Shown: positions 33,818 to 45,479, numbered from the stretch's first letter. The stretch is 64,000 nt of DNA from Nymphalis io (GCF_905147045.1 NC_065893.1:1922001-1986000), one strand, 5' to 3'. The notes: a model not told the origin generated them from the letters alone. Numbers and translations: made by a program.

Positions 33818-34122
33818 AATAATGTTAAATATATTTTTTAAAGAAAGTTCTACACAATATATCGTAATGTTGTGTAATATTATAAAAATTATTATCTTTA
33901 TTTCAAAGCAATTAAATATCATTTGAAATATTTTATTGATTAGTTTTAAATTGGCCCGTAGAGAGGATATTGTTTTTTTTATTGAGTAATATATTAAAGG
34001 AATTAAGTATAAATAGCTTGTTACAAAAAACATAAAATATATTAATTAAAATGGCATGACTAAATTTTACAATTGCAAGAGCAAGTTTTTATAGATTAAG
34101 ATATGTACGTACATGTTTAAAC

Positions 34123-34345
34123 AGCCGAGATGGTCGAGTGGCTGAAATACGCGGATTATGATTTAAGGTAGCGGGTTCTTATTTGAACACTACTTGCATG
34201 TGCTTGTAATTCTTCCAATCGCTTGAAAGTGATCGTCAAGATACCTATATATCGTATGAAATTCTGCCACAGTCATTTATATCCTGCAATCCGCATCGAA
34301 GCAACAATATGGATTAAATCCTTAAAAGAAGGCCTTTGCCTAATG
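34123..34345 (+). repeat. Degenerate SINE-T1
   Basis: Starts AGCCGAGATGGTCGAGTGGC. Later blocks GAAATTCTGCCACAG, CCGCATCGAAGCAAC and AGAAGGCCTTTGCCTAA are recognisable. Confidence 0.72.
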
Positions 34346-34349
34346 TTTT

Positions 34350-35640
34350 ATTTTTTAAAAGCACAAGCTATAACAATTACGAGACAAGTTCTATGAAATC
34401 GCAAACAATATAAAAATATTTGAAATTTTATGTAGGCATGATTAACTGATGAGACAATTTTAGTTCACCGTTTGCTGTTTCCTGAACCAAGTTCATGTTT
34501 GGACACGAAATTCTTAAATACATAAATAGTTGTTAAGTATCTGTTACGTACGTTTTTGATAATGTTTTCCGCTAACGTAATAACATTCATGTGCGTTATC
34601 TACTTTCAATAAATTTGTCGCAATAAAAGTGGTTTGTTTCTATCTTAAATCTTGTCTTAAAAGATTTATATTAAATTCACTGAGTCACTTTTAGGGTTTA
34701 TAAGCTATATAATATGTCCGTACATTTTGTTTTAAATAAAAGTAAATATGAAAAATTTAAGTTACACTCGTAGACGTCTTACAGCTGCGACAGAGCAAAT
34801 CTATAAAGCCTTTCTTCTTCCTTCCCTTGATAGGAGCGCAATATTTGGTTAAATATGATGTAAGCTTGCCACTAGCTCATTGACATATTTAGTACTTGGA
34901 TAACTAAATTTATTAAGTCACAATATGATTTTATCGATATAAAAGCAAAAGGGTAATTCAGTTATAACTGTCTATCCGCTTCATTTCGCACGCAATGTAG
35001 ATATTGCGTAAATATTTATATTAAAGCAGAAACATATAAAGGAAATTTCTTGTTTTTGGGCCTGTGCATTCACTGGGGTACCCGGAAGATTCGTGATATT
35101 CGGATAAATATTAATAGGAACGCATGAATATTATTAATAAAAATAAAGTGATAATACAACCATACATAATTGTAGCCATGCGAAGCTTTAATTTTGCAGG
35201 TATAAAATGAAAATGTTTAAGAGTTTAGATTAGAATAAAGCATCAAATTCCATATAAAGCCGTCGGCATAATAAACATAGATTATATAAACATTATGATA
35301 CTTTTCCTGATTAAAAAAATATAAACAGACGTGTTCAATTAAAAATATTTTGATTCATTTACCTTGAATTTGTCTTGTTTATAATTAAGCGATTTGATAT
35401 ATAATAATTAATTCATCTAGTTCGAATTGTTTACTGTTTCTAGAATTATCGTCATGTTTTATTATTTAATAATTTTAAAATGTTCATACAAAACATTTTA
35501 TTTGACCAATGTATGTACTAATTTACATATTATGTATTAAAAATGATAATTAAGCACATTCGGTAATGTTCTAGGTTTTTATTTGAAAAAGTTATTATTT
35601 ACACCTTGTTTTAATAATATATATTTACTTTAACTAATAA
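34350..35640. other. AT-rich region, nothing recognised
   Basis: No coding frame or known repeat that I can support before the mariner remnant. Confidence 0.35.
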
Positions 35641-35649
35641 AATATATAT

Positions 35650-36233
35650 TTTTTTGTATCGAATCATTACTTGTGATGAAAAGTGGATACTGTACGATAA
35701 TCGGAAGCGCTCGTCGCAATGGCTGGACCCTGGAGACCCAGCCAAATCTTGCCCTACACGAAAATTGATTCAGAAAAAGTTACTTGTGAGTGTTTGGTGG
35801 ACTAGCGCCGGTGTCGTTCACTACAGCTTTCTAAAATCTAGCCAAACAATTACGGCAGATATCAATTGTCAGCAACTGTAAACCATGAAGGAAGAACTAG
35901 CTGCTAAACAACCGAGATTGGTCAATCGCTCTAGGCCACTGCTGCTTCACGACAACGCAAGACCACACAATGCACAACAAACAACCACTAAGTTAGATGA
36001 GCTACAATTGGAATTTCTGCGGCATTCAACGTACTCCCCGGACCTTGCTCCAACAGATTACCATTTTTTCCGGAATTTGGACAACTTCTTACAAGGAAAA
36101 AATTCAACTCCAATGTGGCACTCCAAACCACCCAAAAGAGTTTATTAATTCTCGCCCCCATGGTTTTTTTAGTAAAGGGATCAATGAACTACCTATGAGA
36201 TGGCAAAAGTGCATAGATAACAACGATAGATAG
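35650..36233 (+). pseudogene. Mariner transposase pseudogene (DD34D), 5'-truncated
   Basis: It encodes the catalytic domain of a mariner-family transposase, which cuts and pastes the element at TA sites. The first catalytic Asp is in ITCDEKW, the second in LLHDNARPH and the third in PDLAPTDYHFF, with exactly 34 residues between the second and third. The N-terminal DNA-binding half is missing. An in-frame TAA at 35879 follows CQQL, where I would expect a Gln codon. The frame also shifts near 36110, after which INSRPHGFFSKGINELPM continues in another frame. The copy is dead. The C-terminal wording resembles the cecropia-type group as I recall it. Confidence 0.9.
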
Positions 36234-36395
36234 TATATTTTCCAAAAAAAAATTGACTGTATACTCCTCCCGTACAAACCGCCAATTTCATATGTAAGGT
36301 ACTAATAATAACATAACCTACCCAACTTCAAACGTTGTCAGGAAAAATCGCCAGTAAGGCCAACTAACTAGTAAGATTATACCGACTTTGATGTA

Positions 36396-36682
36396 TTTTT
36401 TATAGTTAAGGTAGGCGGACGAGCATATGGACCACCTGATGGTAAGTGGTCACCAACGCCCATAGATATTGACATTGTAAAAAAATTTCACCATTGCTTA
36501 CATCCCTAACATGCCACCAACCTTGGGAACTAAGATGTTGTTCCTTGTGCCTGTAATTACACTGGCTCACTCACCCTTCAAACCGGAACACGACAATACC
36601 AATTGCTGCTGTTTTGCGGTAGAATATCTGATAAGCGGGTGGTACCTACCCAGGTGAGCTTGCACAAAGCCCTACCACCAGT
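36396..36682 (-). mobile_element. SINE-A, near full length
   Basis: From TTTATAGTTAAGGTAGGCGG to GCCCTACCACCAGTAAAA in minus orientation. About 160 bases after the mariner remnant. Confidence 0.88.
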
Positions 36683-37011
36683 AAAAACATCATTGTATTT
36701 CATGTTTCTAAGTGTTAAACAGTAAAAAATGATTTAAATTTTGGTACTAAAATTTTGTACAAGAAAACAAGTTTCTAAATCACGCTAACGTTTGGTTCAT
36801 TCAGATAGGGTCTCGACTTTTTAAACATAGAGTTGGCATTTTTGGAACGTCTTGTTCTATTGCATTTAACATGTACTGGTAACAAGACGTGTCACTCGGA
36901 ACTACAAAAGCGTTTTTTTTGGATCGTGAGTGTACACTAAGTATATTCCTATAATTCTATTTTTGAATTATATTTTTTTATATAGATTTATTGTGCCATA
37001 ACTTCATAATA

Positions 37012-37199
37012 ACAGCCAGTTACCTTTTTGCCATGCTGCTCCGATGCAAATGGGAAAAACATAGCAGATTTTTATTCCGTATAATATGTAGATTTTATAA
37101 CGATGTTTTCTTTACTGTCGAGCATGAGAGGAATTATAAGCACACGTTAAGCGATCTTCTGAGATTCATTTCGTTTTAGCCACTGATCTATCTCGGCTC
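37012..37199 (-). repeat. Degenerate SINE-T1
   Basis: CATGCTGCTCCGATGCAAATG, GATGTTTTCTTTACTGTCG, GAGCATGAGAGGAATTATAA and ATCTATCTCGGCTC keep the order of a minus SINE-T1. Confidence 0.7.
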
Positions 37200-37929
37200 A
37201 TATTATATACATACAGACATATATTGGTAAAATCAGCCGTATTTTTAAATAAAATTAAGACGACTTTTTAATACAAGCGCCGAACTTTGTTTTGAATTAC
37301 TTACGAGAATATGAATTGGGTTATAATTTCGCATGTATTAAATAAATATCATTCTCCGCAACCATGGAGCCATGAAAGCAGAGAGAATACTTCTATTTTG
37401 TTACCATAATGACAGATTGGAACATGTGCCTATAAATACGCTTTTTACTCATTAAATAAGACAGATTCAACTGGTTACTGGGTAATAAGGATATTAAGGG
37501 TTTATGAAATTTAAAAAATCCTTCAATGTTTATATGCGCATGTTTGTGCTTCTAAAATTTTTTTTATCTTAGTTATCTTAAAGACATTATATCTAATATC
37601 AAATCTTTTAAGATAATATCAATATTGATATTCAATAGAGGTTTGTTAAGAAATGATATTCAAAAGAGTCAACATTTTCAATTGATGTTATTATGGAATA
37701 AATTTGAAACGCTCTTTTAGTGGCCATAATTATGCTAAGCCTGGACATTTACTTCCGGCTTCCGTATCACATCCGGCAAACAATTATAGTTGTCCTTATA
37801 TGAATATTTGAACTTGTCACGAAAATAAAACCTTGATGAATAAAACTGGGTCAACGTCAGATAATTTTCGCGTATATTATTATTATTATTTGAATAAAGG
37901 CCATTGTTAATAAGAAAGTTGGTATTTAC

Positions 37930-38120
37930 TTAGTATTAATTTCCCACTGCTGGGCCTACTCTTTTTTTTTATTGAGGAGGTTTGCACTTTATTCCACCAC
38001 GCTACTCCAATGAAGCAATGGTGAATAGACGTGGCACATTTTAAGTGTCATGCAGGTACAAGATAAATTATAAACATAGATTAAGCACATGCGATCTTGT
38101 GATCTTCGGTTATGAGTGAT
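37930..38120 (-). repeat. Degenerate SINE-T1
   Basis: Contains TTTCCCACTGCTGGGCC, CACCACGCTACTCCAATGA and TAAACATAGATTAAGCACAT. The tRNA-like head is almost lost. Confidence 0.7.
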
Positions 38121-38174
38121 GTGATCGATATACTTTTTTTTTTTAATACGCAGAGGAAATCTTTGATAGATACA

Positions 38175-38447
38175 GTGGTACAGCAATTCGTGCAAACCCG
38201 TCTAGGTACCCACTCGTCAGTTTTTCTACTATCAAACAGCAATACTTAGTATTGTTTTATTTCGTTTTGAAGAGTGACGCAGTGTAACTGCAGGCACAGG
38301 GGACAAACCATCTTAGTTTCCAAGGTTGGTGACGTATTGGCGATTGACGGAATGATAAATATTTCTTACAACGCCAATATCTATGAGCAGCGGTGATCAG
38401 TTACCATTTGCCACTATGCCGACCTATTTTATAAAAGAAAATATGTT
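38175..38447 (+). repeat. Diverged SINE-A
   Basis: Blocks GTGCAAACCCGTCTAGGTAC, AACAGCAATACTTAGTATTG and CAAGGTTGGTGACGTATTGG, with end TATTTTATAAAAG. Confidence 0.8.
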
Positions 38448-38490
38448 TTATAATTAAAAACGATTTAACTTACTTCAGTTAAAACTTAAA

Positions 38491-38719
38491 ACAGCAATAC
38501 TTGATATTGTTGTGTTCCGGTTTGAAGGGTGAGTGAGCCAGTGTAATTACAGGCACAAGGGACATAAAATCTTAGTTCCCAAGGTTGGTGGCGCATTGGC
38601 TATAAGCGATGGTTGACATTTCTTACAATGCCAATGTCTAAGGGCGTTTGGTGACCACTTACCATCAGGTGGCCCATATGCTCGTCCTCCTTCCTATTCT
38701 ATAAAAAAAAAAAAAAAAA
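38491..38719 (+). mobile_element. SINE-A, 5'-truncated, young-looking
   Basis: It begins at ACAGCAATACTTGATATTG and is intact to CTATTCTATAAAA plus a long poly-A run. It is very close in sequence to the copies at 44665 and 56052. Confidence 0.9.
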
Positions 38720-38793
38720 GTTATTTTGATCATATGCTTTGTAGCTTAATTCTTGGCGCATCTAGTTTCACTTAATGTAGATGTTTATATCTG

Positions 38794-39105
38794 AGCTGGT
38801 TCTCGATGTCACCGTCTAACTGTGACATCAATTCCATCGTGAACAAAGAAATTTGGCAACTCCTTTCTTTGTCGCACTTCCAAAAAATGGAATTCCTCAC
38901 CAGCTCACTTGTTCCCCTCCTCTTACAGCCCGGGTTCCTTCAAACGCCTCGTTTGAAGAGGCATCTTGCGGGCCGGCAAGGCGAAGGCGGCTAGTGCAGA
39001 ACGTTTTTCCCGTCTGTACTGGCCGTCGTCGCGTTTGGACTCTACTACCACTTACCATCAGGTGGAGTAGAGTCATTTGCCCTCCCGGAGAATAGAAAAA
39101 AAAAA
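38794..39105 (+). mobile_element. 3' fragment of the Jockey-type LINE
   Basis: It is nearly identical to the end of the 21187-23045 element. It covers the last ORF codons (frames read CDINSI, LLQPGFLQT, KRHLAGRQGEGG), the stop, the 3' UTR with CCACTTACCATCAGGTGG and a poly-A run. A strong 5' truncation is typical of target-primed insertion. Confidence 0.9.
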
Positions 39106-39195
39106 TTTGCTCAACTAATAACAATACGGCAAGGGCCCGAAGAGGAAGGATCAAAACGTAATCGATGCCGTTTAACCGTTTTCCTATTCTATCAA

Positions 39196-39254
39196 CACAA
39201 CGATTGCCTTGTTGGTCCAGAAGCTAGTAAGGCCGCAGACCCGGAAAAGGCCAG
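39196..39254 (+). repeat. Possible head of another tRNA-derived SINE
   Basis: CGATTGCCTTGTTGGTCCAG, AAGCTAGTAAGGCCGCAGAC and CCGGAA look like a tRNA-like 5' region, but box B is not clear. Confidence 0.3.
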
Positions 39255-39324
39255 TAAAAAGATATTTAGTTTTTATCATTATATTATTTTATTTATTTAA
39301 ATTTTTTATCGAAATATATCAATA

Positions 39325-39560
39325 GTAGCCCGGGGTGTAGATATTGGAAGTGTGTACACTCCTGTGCCTCGGTAAGCACGTAAAGCTATTGGTACTGCGC
39401 CAGAACTCTTTCCGGTCGTGTCGGATTGCCGTCCTATCGAATTATGAGAGTTAGGGAATAGACAGTGCACCTGTGTTTGCACACAAACTTGTTCACTATA
39501 ATATGTCCTGCGCAGTTGGCAAATCTAGCTTGACATTGGCCTGGAGGACTATTAACACAA
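39325..39560 (+). repeat. Family C repeat
   Basis: GAACTCTTTCCGGTCGTGTC, GGATTGCCGTCCTATCG, GAGAGTTAGGGAATAGACAG and TCCTGCGCAGTTGGCAAAT. It matches 50675-50870 closely and the complement of 7995-8330 more loosely. Confidence 0.75.
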
Positions 39561-40430
39561 CGATTCAGTAACGGTTCAGTCAAAGCTAGATCGGAATAAT
39601 ATTGAAAACTTATCGTTACTGCCATAAATTACTAGTATTGCTCTCTGAAAGCCTTATTATTATATTATTTTTAATAAAAAAATCTTTAATATCCATAAAA
39701 AATATTTATATAACATATAACGTGTGAATAAGTTTGTTTGTTAACTATTAATTTATAAATTTATAGTATCTTTTGTGGCGATCGGTTTAATTGCATTGAA
39801 CCTTTCTCCACGCAAAAACTATAATTATGTACCGATTATCATGGTAATCGGCCAAACAATGTCGAAATCTATTTATCCGACATCCACTTTTATATGTATA
39901 GTTTCTAATCATTTGTCGTTAACGAACAAATGACACTATTATATATAATGATTATACCTAACCTTTGCATGTCATCGAGTAATCAAGACGTAATTACATT
40001 CATAAATTATTATTTTTTTACGTATACATTAACAGTGATTAATATATTACCAATCAATGATTAATTATCGTTGGCTCTGTTGTCATGACAACTACAATTA
40101 CTGTGATTACCATAATCGTTATGTAATAATAATATAATGTTTAGTCTGTTAGTTCGTTTTACTTAACTGCAGCGTAACCTTGTAAGTAAATATTACCAAT
40201 TCGATTGTCATATCGATTGCTATTCAATTTGAAATAAATAATTAATATTTATACATATAAAATCATCTCAAGCATTTCGCCTTAATAAGTAAAGCTTAAG
40301 CTATATATATTGAAAGAATGGAAGTATTTTTTAAAGAATTAACAATTCTCCTATTAACATAATCAAGATCACATCGCTAACCAGTCTGTAAACCTTTGAG
40401 TTATTCATGTTGTAATAAGAGCATAAATGT
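39561..40430. other. AT-rich region with palindromes and ATTA-type motifs
   Basis: GTTGTCATGACAAC (40078-40091) is a perfect 14 bp palindrome. Many TTAATTA/TGATTA-type motifs lie around 40030-40140, which could suit homeodomain binding but are expected often in AT-rich DNA. No gene seen. Confidence 0.3.
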
Positions 40431-40437
40431 ACTTTAC

Positions 40438-40599
40438 CTTCCCACTACCACTTTTAACGACTCTGGCTTTCAAGAGGTCATCGCTGAAGACCTTATCAGA
40501 AGTCGCAGCAGCGTGGACAATCTCATAATTTGATATGGCATGACATCCAATAATCCAGCAATCGTCCTGGCGCACTTTCCTCTCTTCGAAAATCGATAG
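40438..40599 (-). CDS. Candidate internal exon of an unidentified gene
   Basis: 54 codons on the minus strand are open from an acceptor (TTAATTAAG|CTATCG) to a donor (GGGAAG|GTAAAG), entering and leaving at phase 0. The translation reads LSIFEERKVRQDDCW, WIIGCHAISNYEIVHAAAT, SDKVFSDDLLKARVV and KSGSGK. It is not low complexity, and local GC is well above the flanks. I do not recognise the family and found no partner exon. The acceptor lacks a strong pyrimidine tract. It may be an exon of a long-intron gene whose other exons lie elsewhere, an exon relic, or chance. Confidence 0.4.
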
Positions 40600-40604
40600 C
40601 TTAA

Positions 40605-41395
40605 TTAATTAAAATTCATAAATTTGTAAATGAGAAAAAATTCGCAATGAAAAAACTTAATTATTTACGAGTGAAGTCCAATTAGGGAGTTAAATATTTA
40701 TAATTCTCTACAATACACATTTTCCGACTGATTAGTTACCTAAAGGTTGAATGCTAAAGATTAATCGAGTTTTTGTAATTACTGTAGACTTTGTACAAAT
40801 ACATGAATAAGAAATAACTTGAAAAATCCTTTGAAATTAAATTGAAATGGCTTGTATATATTTATTTTATAAATCTAATTAGAATTTCTTTCTTCACAAA
40901 AAATATTAACATTTTATATTATATACATTTTTGCTTGTAAGCATTTGAAACTCGGTTTATCAGTGAACTAATAGCCCAGTTACGTGTCGATGAGGGGAAA
41001 AGACACTACGGAAAAAAAAAACAAAAAAAAAGATATTTACAATAATAAGAGAATAAAATTAGAAATATTTTGTTTTAATTTTTATATTTATCTTCACAGA
41101 AGTCTTCGGTGTAATTTATATTTCATTTGATACTAGGCAGCCTCACAATCTTAGTTGAAGAATTAATAATTGGTGGATATATGGTATGAATATGCAATAA
41201 AAATGATATTGATATTAAGACTTATTTATATTTCTTATTTAGCTGCTTAAGTGGCTCGCTTCTACGGCTACAGATCATGACATCCATTATTTGAATCCCT
41301 GGTGGAGTATTTAGGTCATTAGATTTTTCTAATGTGAAAAAATCAGAAGCTTTTTGCAGTCAAGAAGTTATCAGGTTTACAGGCTATTCCACAGA
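40605..41395. other. AT-rich region, nothing recognised
   Basis: No frames or repeats supported. Confidence 0.35.
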
Positions 41396-41399
41396 ATGA

Positions 41400-41600
41400 A
41401 CGTCACGACGTTGACCTTAAACCTCATTTCCAGTGGTGCTGGATTGCCATGCCATTGGATTATGAGTGTGAAAAAATAGAGAGTACGCCTGTATCGGCAC
41501 TCACTTATTTATCTAGCCTACACACTATATTATTATTATTGTTTATATTTAATGCGTAGTTAGACTTTGGTAGTATAGCCACCGTGGATGAAACTAAAAT
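41400..41600 (+). repeat. Very degenerate family C
   Basis: GGATTGCCATGCCATTGGAT, TATGAGTGTGAAAAAATAGA and a GTACGCCTGTATCGGCAC stretch echo the family C order. Confidence 0.35.
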
Positions 41601-41706
41601 TCATCATCATGACTGACTGCATTAAAATATATATTTTTTTATTCAAAGTAAATTAAAATTAGTCTATTATATACTATTTGCAGTGTGAATGACTTATGTT
41701 GTTATT

Positions 41707-41955
41707 GATTTTTTTAAGTGGTCACAACCGCACATACACATTAGCGATGTAAGAAATATTAACCATTCCTTATATGGCCAATGCGCCACCAACCTTGGGA
41801 ACGAAGATGTTATATCTCTTGTGCCTGCAGTTACACTGGCTCAATCATCCTTCAAACTGGAACGCAACAATACTAAGTTTTGTTGTTTGGCGGAAGAATA
41901 TCTGATGAGTGGGTGGTACCTACCCGGGCGGGCTTGCACAAAGCCCAGCCCCCTT
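41707..41955 (-). repeat. Diverged SINE-A
   Basis: AAGTGGTCACAACCGCACAT, AATGCGCCACCAACCTTGGG and GATGAGTGGGTGGTACCTAC, and GCTTGCACAAAGCCC at the right end. The first ~40 bases of the poly-A side are lost. Confidence 0.82.
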
Positions 41956-42384
41956 TTTTCAGTCCAATTACCTGATGTCTAATATAATGGAGAACGTTTA
42001 ATATAATATCGTAATGGCGTTATAATCATTTTTACATTAAAGTATGCAGATTAAGAAACAATTTTAAATATCAATTAAGAAAAATAGGTTACGAAATTTT
42101 ATAAAAGATATAAACAAATTCGTTGATAATCTTTTCTATAATATAAACTAAAAGACGGGTTTAGTTATATATTAACACATACCCTAAGAGATAAATACTT
42201 CTTAATTTCAACTAAATGTGGTGTCCTAACACCATTTACAATATACAAATTTAAAAATGAATATTAATAGGCTTCAATTATATTTAAGTGTAATATATGA
42301 AAAACACGTAAACATATAAATAAAATGTCAATGAAAGTATTTAAAGTAAGTAATATTGCGGAAGAAATTACATAACAGTACAGT

Positions 42385-42653
42385 ACAGTAACAGCCTGTA
42401 AATGTCCCACTGCTGGGCTAAGGCCTTCTCTCCCTTTTGAGGAGAAGGTTTGGAGCTTATTCCACCACGCTGCTCCAATGCGGGTTGGTAGAATACACAT
42501 GTGGCAAAATTTCGATGAAATCAGACACAAGCAGGTTTCCTCGCGATGTTTTCCTTCACCGTCAAGCACGAGATGAATTATAAACACAAATTAAGCACAT
42601 GAAAATTCAGTGGTGCTTGCCCGGGTTTGAATCCACGATCATCGGTTAAGATG
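42385..42653 (-). mobile_element. SINE-T1, nearly complete
   Basis: Tail ACAGTAACAGCCTGTAAATG, intact body, box B complement GGGTTTGAATCCACG. The last part of the head is cut after GGTTAAGATG. Confidence 0.88.
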
Positions 42654-43004
42654 ATCATTACGCAAGATCATAACGATGTACTTAATACAAATAATTAACT
42701 GTACCCTACCATTGGCATTGACATTGTGATTAAAAGTCATTGATCTTAATAATCAGCTGGCTTGATGACGGAAATTCAATAGAAGTACAATCGGCCTCAA
42801 AAATACGATCAAATAACCATTCAATTTAATTTTATTGATTATACTCATGTGTCGAGGTCACAGGTCTTTAGTTGATACACCGTTGATAAGAGAGTTAAAA
42901 AATATCGTATATGTCAGAAATAGTTTAAGTCAAAATTAAACAATGCCAATTAAATAATAAGCTAATGTAAAAGTCCTGTGTGTAATTTAATAAATAAAGT
43001 AAGA

Positions 43005-43262
43005 CTGTAGTAGTCCTACTGCTGGCTAAGATCTTCTTTCTTTTCTATGAGTTTTGGAACTTATTCCACGATGCTGCTTCAATGCGGATTGGTGTATATA
43101 CATGAGGCAGAATTTCAGTAAATTAGACAAATGCAGTTTTCTCACGATATTATCGTTTACCGCTGAGCACGAAATCAATTACATAAGCACATGAACATTT
43201 AGTGGTGCTTACCTTAATCGTCAATCAAGCACCACTGAATTACTTATGCGTTCAACCCTTCA
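43005..43262 (-). repeat. Diverged SINE-T1
   Basis: TAGTCCTACTGCTGGCTAAG, CACGATGCTGCTTCAATGCG and CTCACGATATTATCGTTTAC, with a scrambled head. Confidence 0.75.
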
Positions 43263-43566
43263 TGTCGGCTGATTGATTAAATTATTTTAAATATAAAAGT
43301 CATAATTCGTATTCAAAACGATATGTAAACGCAACTTTAATATAACTTAAACGAAACCTAAATAACAATACATCAAACTATACACTGGTTGAATGCTAAA
43401 CTGTTACGCTTTTTTTTAATGATAGTTGACCCAAGATTTAGAACTAAACTCAGTCTAAAATTTTTGCCTTGTATGACCTTACAATGCCACCTAAGAATTG
43501 AATACGATAATGACTGGTGTTCATTGTTATATTCTTATTACATATATTGAGTGATTATTAATATAA

Positions 43567-44154
43567 CAGTAACAGTAACACCCTGTTAATGTCCCACTGC
43601 TGGGCTAAGGCACTCTCTCCTTTTTGAGGAGAAGGTTTGGAGCATATACCACCACGCTGCTCCAATGTGGGTTTGTAGAATACACATGTGGCAGAATTTC
43701 AATGAAATTAGACACATGCAGGTTTCCTCACGATGTTTTCCTTCACCCTCAAGCATAAGATGAATTAAACACAAATTAATTATTGACGAGCCGGTTGTCG
43801 TGGTTGGTGGATGCTTGCCATTCACGCCGAAGGTTGTAGGTTCGATTCCCACCCAGGACAGATATTTGTGTACATGAACATGTCCGTTTGTTTTGAGTCT
43901 GGGTGTAATTATCTATATAAGTATGTATTTACAAAAGAAAAAATAGTATTATAGTATATCAGTTCTCTGGTTTTCATAGTACAAGCTCTGTATAAGCTTA
44001 ATTTGGAATCGGATGGCCGTGTGTGAAAAATGTCATAGGATATTATTATTATTATAATTAAGCACATGAAAATTCAGTGGTGCTTGCCCGGGATTGAACC
44101 CACGATCATCGATTAAGATTCACGCGTTCTTACCACTAGGCCATCTCGGATCAT
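43567..44154 (-). mobile_element. SINE-T1 split by a nested SINE-T2
   Basis: The tail and body (AGTAACACCCTGTTAATG to AAACACAAATTAA) occupy 43567-43786. The head (AATTAAGCACATGAAAATTC to AGGCCATCTCGG) resumes at 44056-44154. The break falls inside the body motif AAATTAAGCAC, and AATTAA is repeated at both edges as the duplicated target. Confidence 0.9.
43793..44055 (+). mobile_element. SINE-T2 nested in SINE-T1
   Basis: Head GACGAGCCGGTTGTCGTGG, box B-like GGTTCGATTCCC, TTGAGTCTGGGTGTAATTAT body and an ATTATTATTAT tail. It is younger than the SINE-T1 it interrupts. Confidence 0.9.
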
Positions 44155-44664
44155 TAATGTAATATATATATATTTGAGAATGACTGTACATATATACATA
44201 TTATATTGTTATGCAACATGTCAAAGTTCAAACGAATAGGGATGTTTTAGCTGTCAACATTAATAGATGTTACAACGTACATTAAATAAACATTTTAATT
44301 ATAGGTTATATCTTATCTGTGCAATACTGTTGCGTTTTAAATATCAAAACAAGTTTTGAGTTAAATGCATTTAAAGTTACTCGTATCGAAATTCATCCGG
44401 TTTATATTCAATGAATATAAATTACGTTAGTTATGAATTACGTTATTAATCCGTGGTTTTATTTTTGAGAAGTATATAAACGTTTACATACTGAAATAAA
44501 GAAATTATAATATTTCTTGTGCTGATTATATAAAATCTAAATAATTATGCTTTCTTCTAGTGCACGTTTGAATCGACATTTCAAAAAAATTAACAAAACG
44601 CGAAGTTACCGTTATTTCAGAATATAGATACAAATATACATATATACGTACTACTGTTTCACAC

Positions 44665-44956
44665 TGGTGGTAGGGCTTTGTGCAAGCTCGTCTGGGTAGG
44701 TACCACCCACTAATCAGATATTCTACCGCAAAACAGCAATACTTGATATTGTTGTGTTCCGGTTTGAAGGGTGAGTGAGCCAGTGTAATTACAGGCACAA
44801 AGGACATAAAATCTTAGTTCCCAAGGTTGGTGGCGCATTGGCTATAAGCGATGGTTGATATTTCTTACAATGCCAATGTCTAAGGGCGTTTGGTGACCAC
44901 TTACCATCAGGTGGCCCATATGCTCGTCCACCTTCCTATTCTATAAAAAAAAAAAT
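44665..44956 (+). mobile_element. SINE-A, full length
   Basis: CTGGTGGTAGGGCTTTGTGC to CACCTTCCTATTCTATAAAA with poly-A. No gaps. Confidence 0.92.
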
Positions 44957-45099
44957 TGATTCTATTGACAAGAACTGGCAAGTTACCCAGTATTTTTTAC
45001 GGCTAAGAATATATCTAATAATGTCTAAAAATAAATGTATAGTAAACTCATGAAAAATGAAATCTATGCCCTTAACACTGTACGGGCAAATACTATCTA

Positions 45100-45389
45100 C
45101 TGGTTGTAGGGCTTTGTGCAAGCTCGTCTGGGTAGGTACCACCCACTCATCAGATATTCTATCGCAAAACAGCAATACTTGGTATTGTTGTGTTCCGGTT
45201 TGAAGGGTGAGTCAGTGTAATTACAGGCACAAGGGACATAACATCTTAGTTCCCAAGGTTGGTGGCGCATTGGTGATGTAAGCGATGGTTAACATTTCTT
45301 ACAAGGCCAATGTCTAAGGGCGTTTGGTGACCACTTACCATCAGGTGGCCCATATGCTCGTCCGCCTTCCTATTCTATAAAAAAAAAAT
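45100..45389 (+). mobile_element. SINE-A, full length
   Basis: A second complete copy in the same orientation about 145 bases after the previous one. It lacks only the GTGAGTGAGCCAG repeat unit (GTGAGTCAG here). Confidence 0.92.
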
Positions 45390-45479
45390 AGATCGGTTGG
45401 CGAATATTTTATTGATTAAAATATAGCACGGAATAAAATTCTTGTTTTATCTGTACATATCTATCGGGACGAACAGCTT

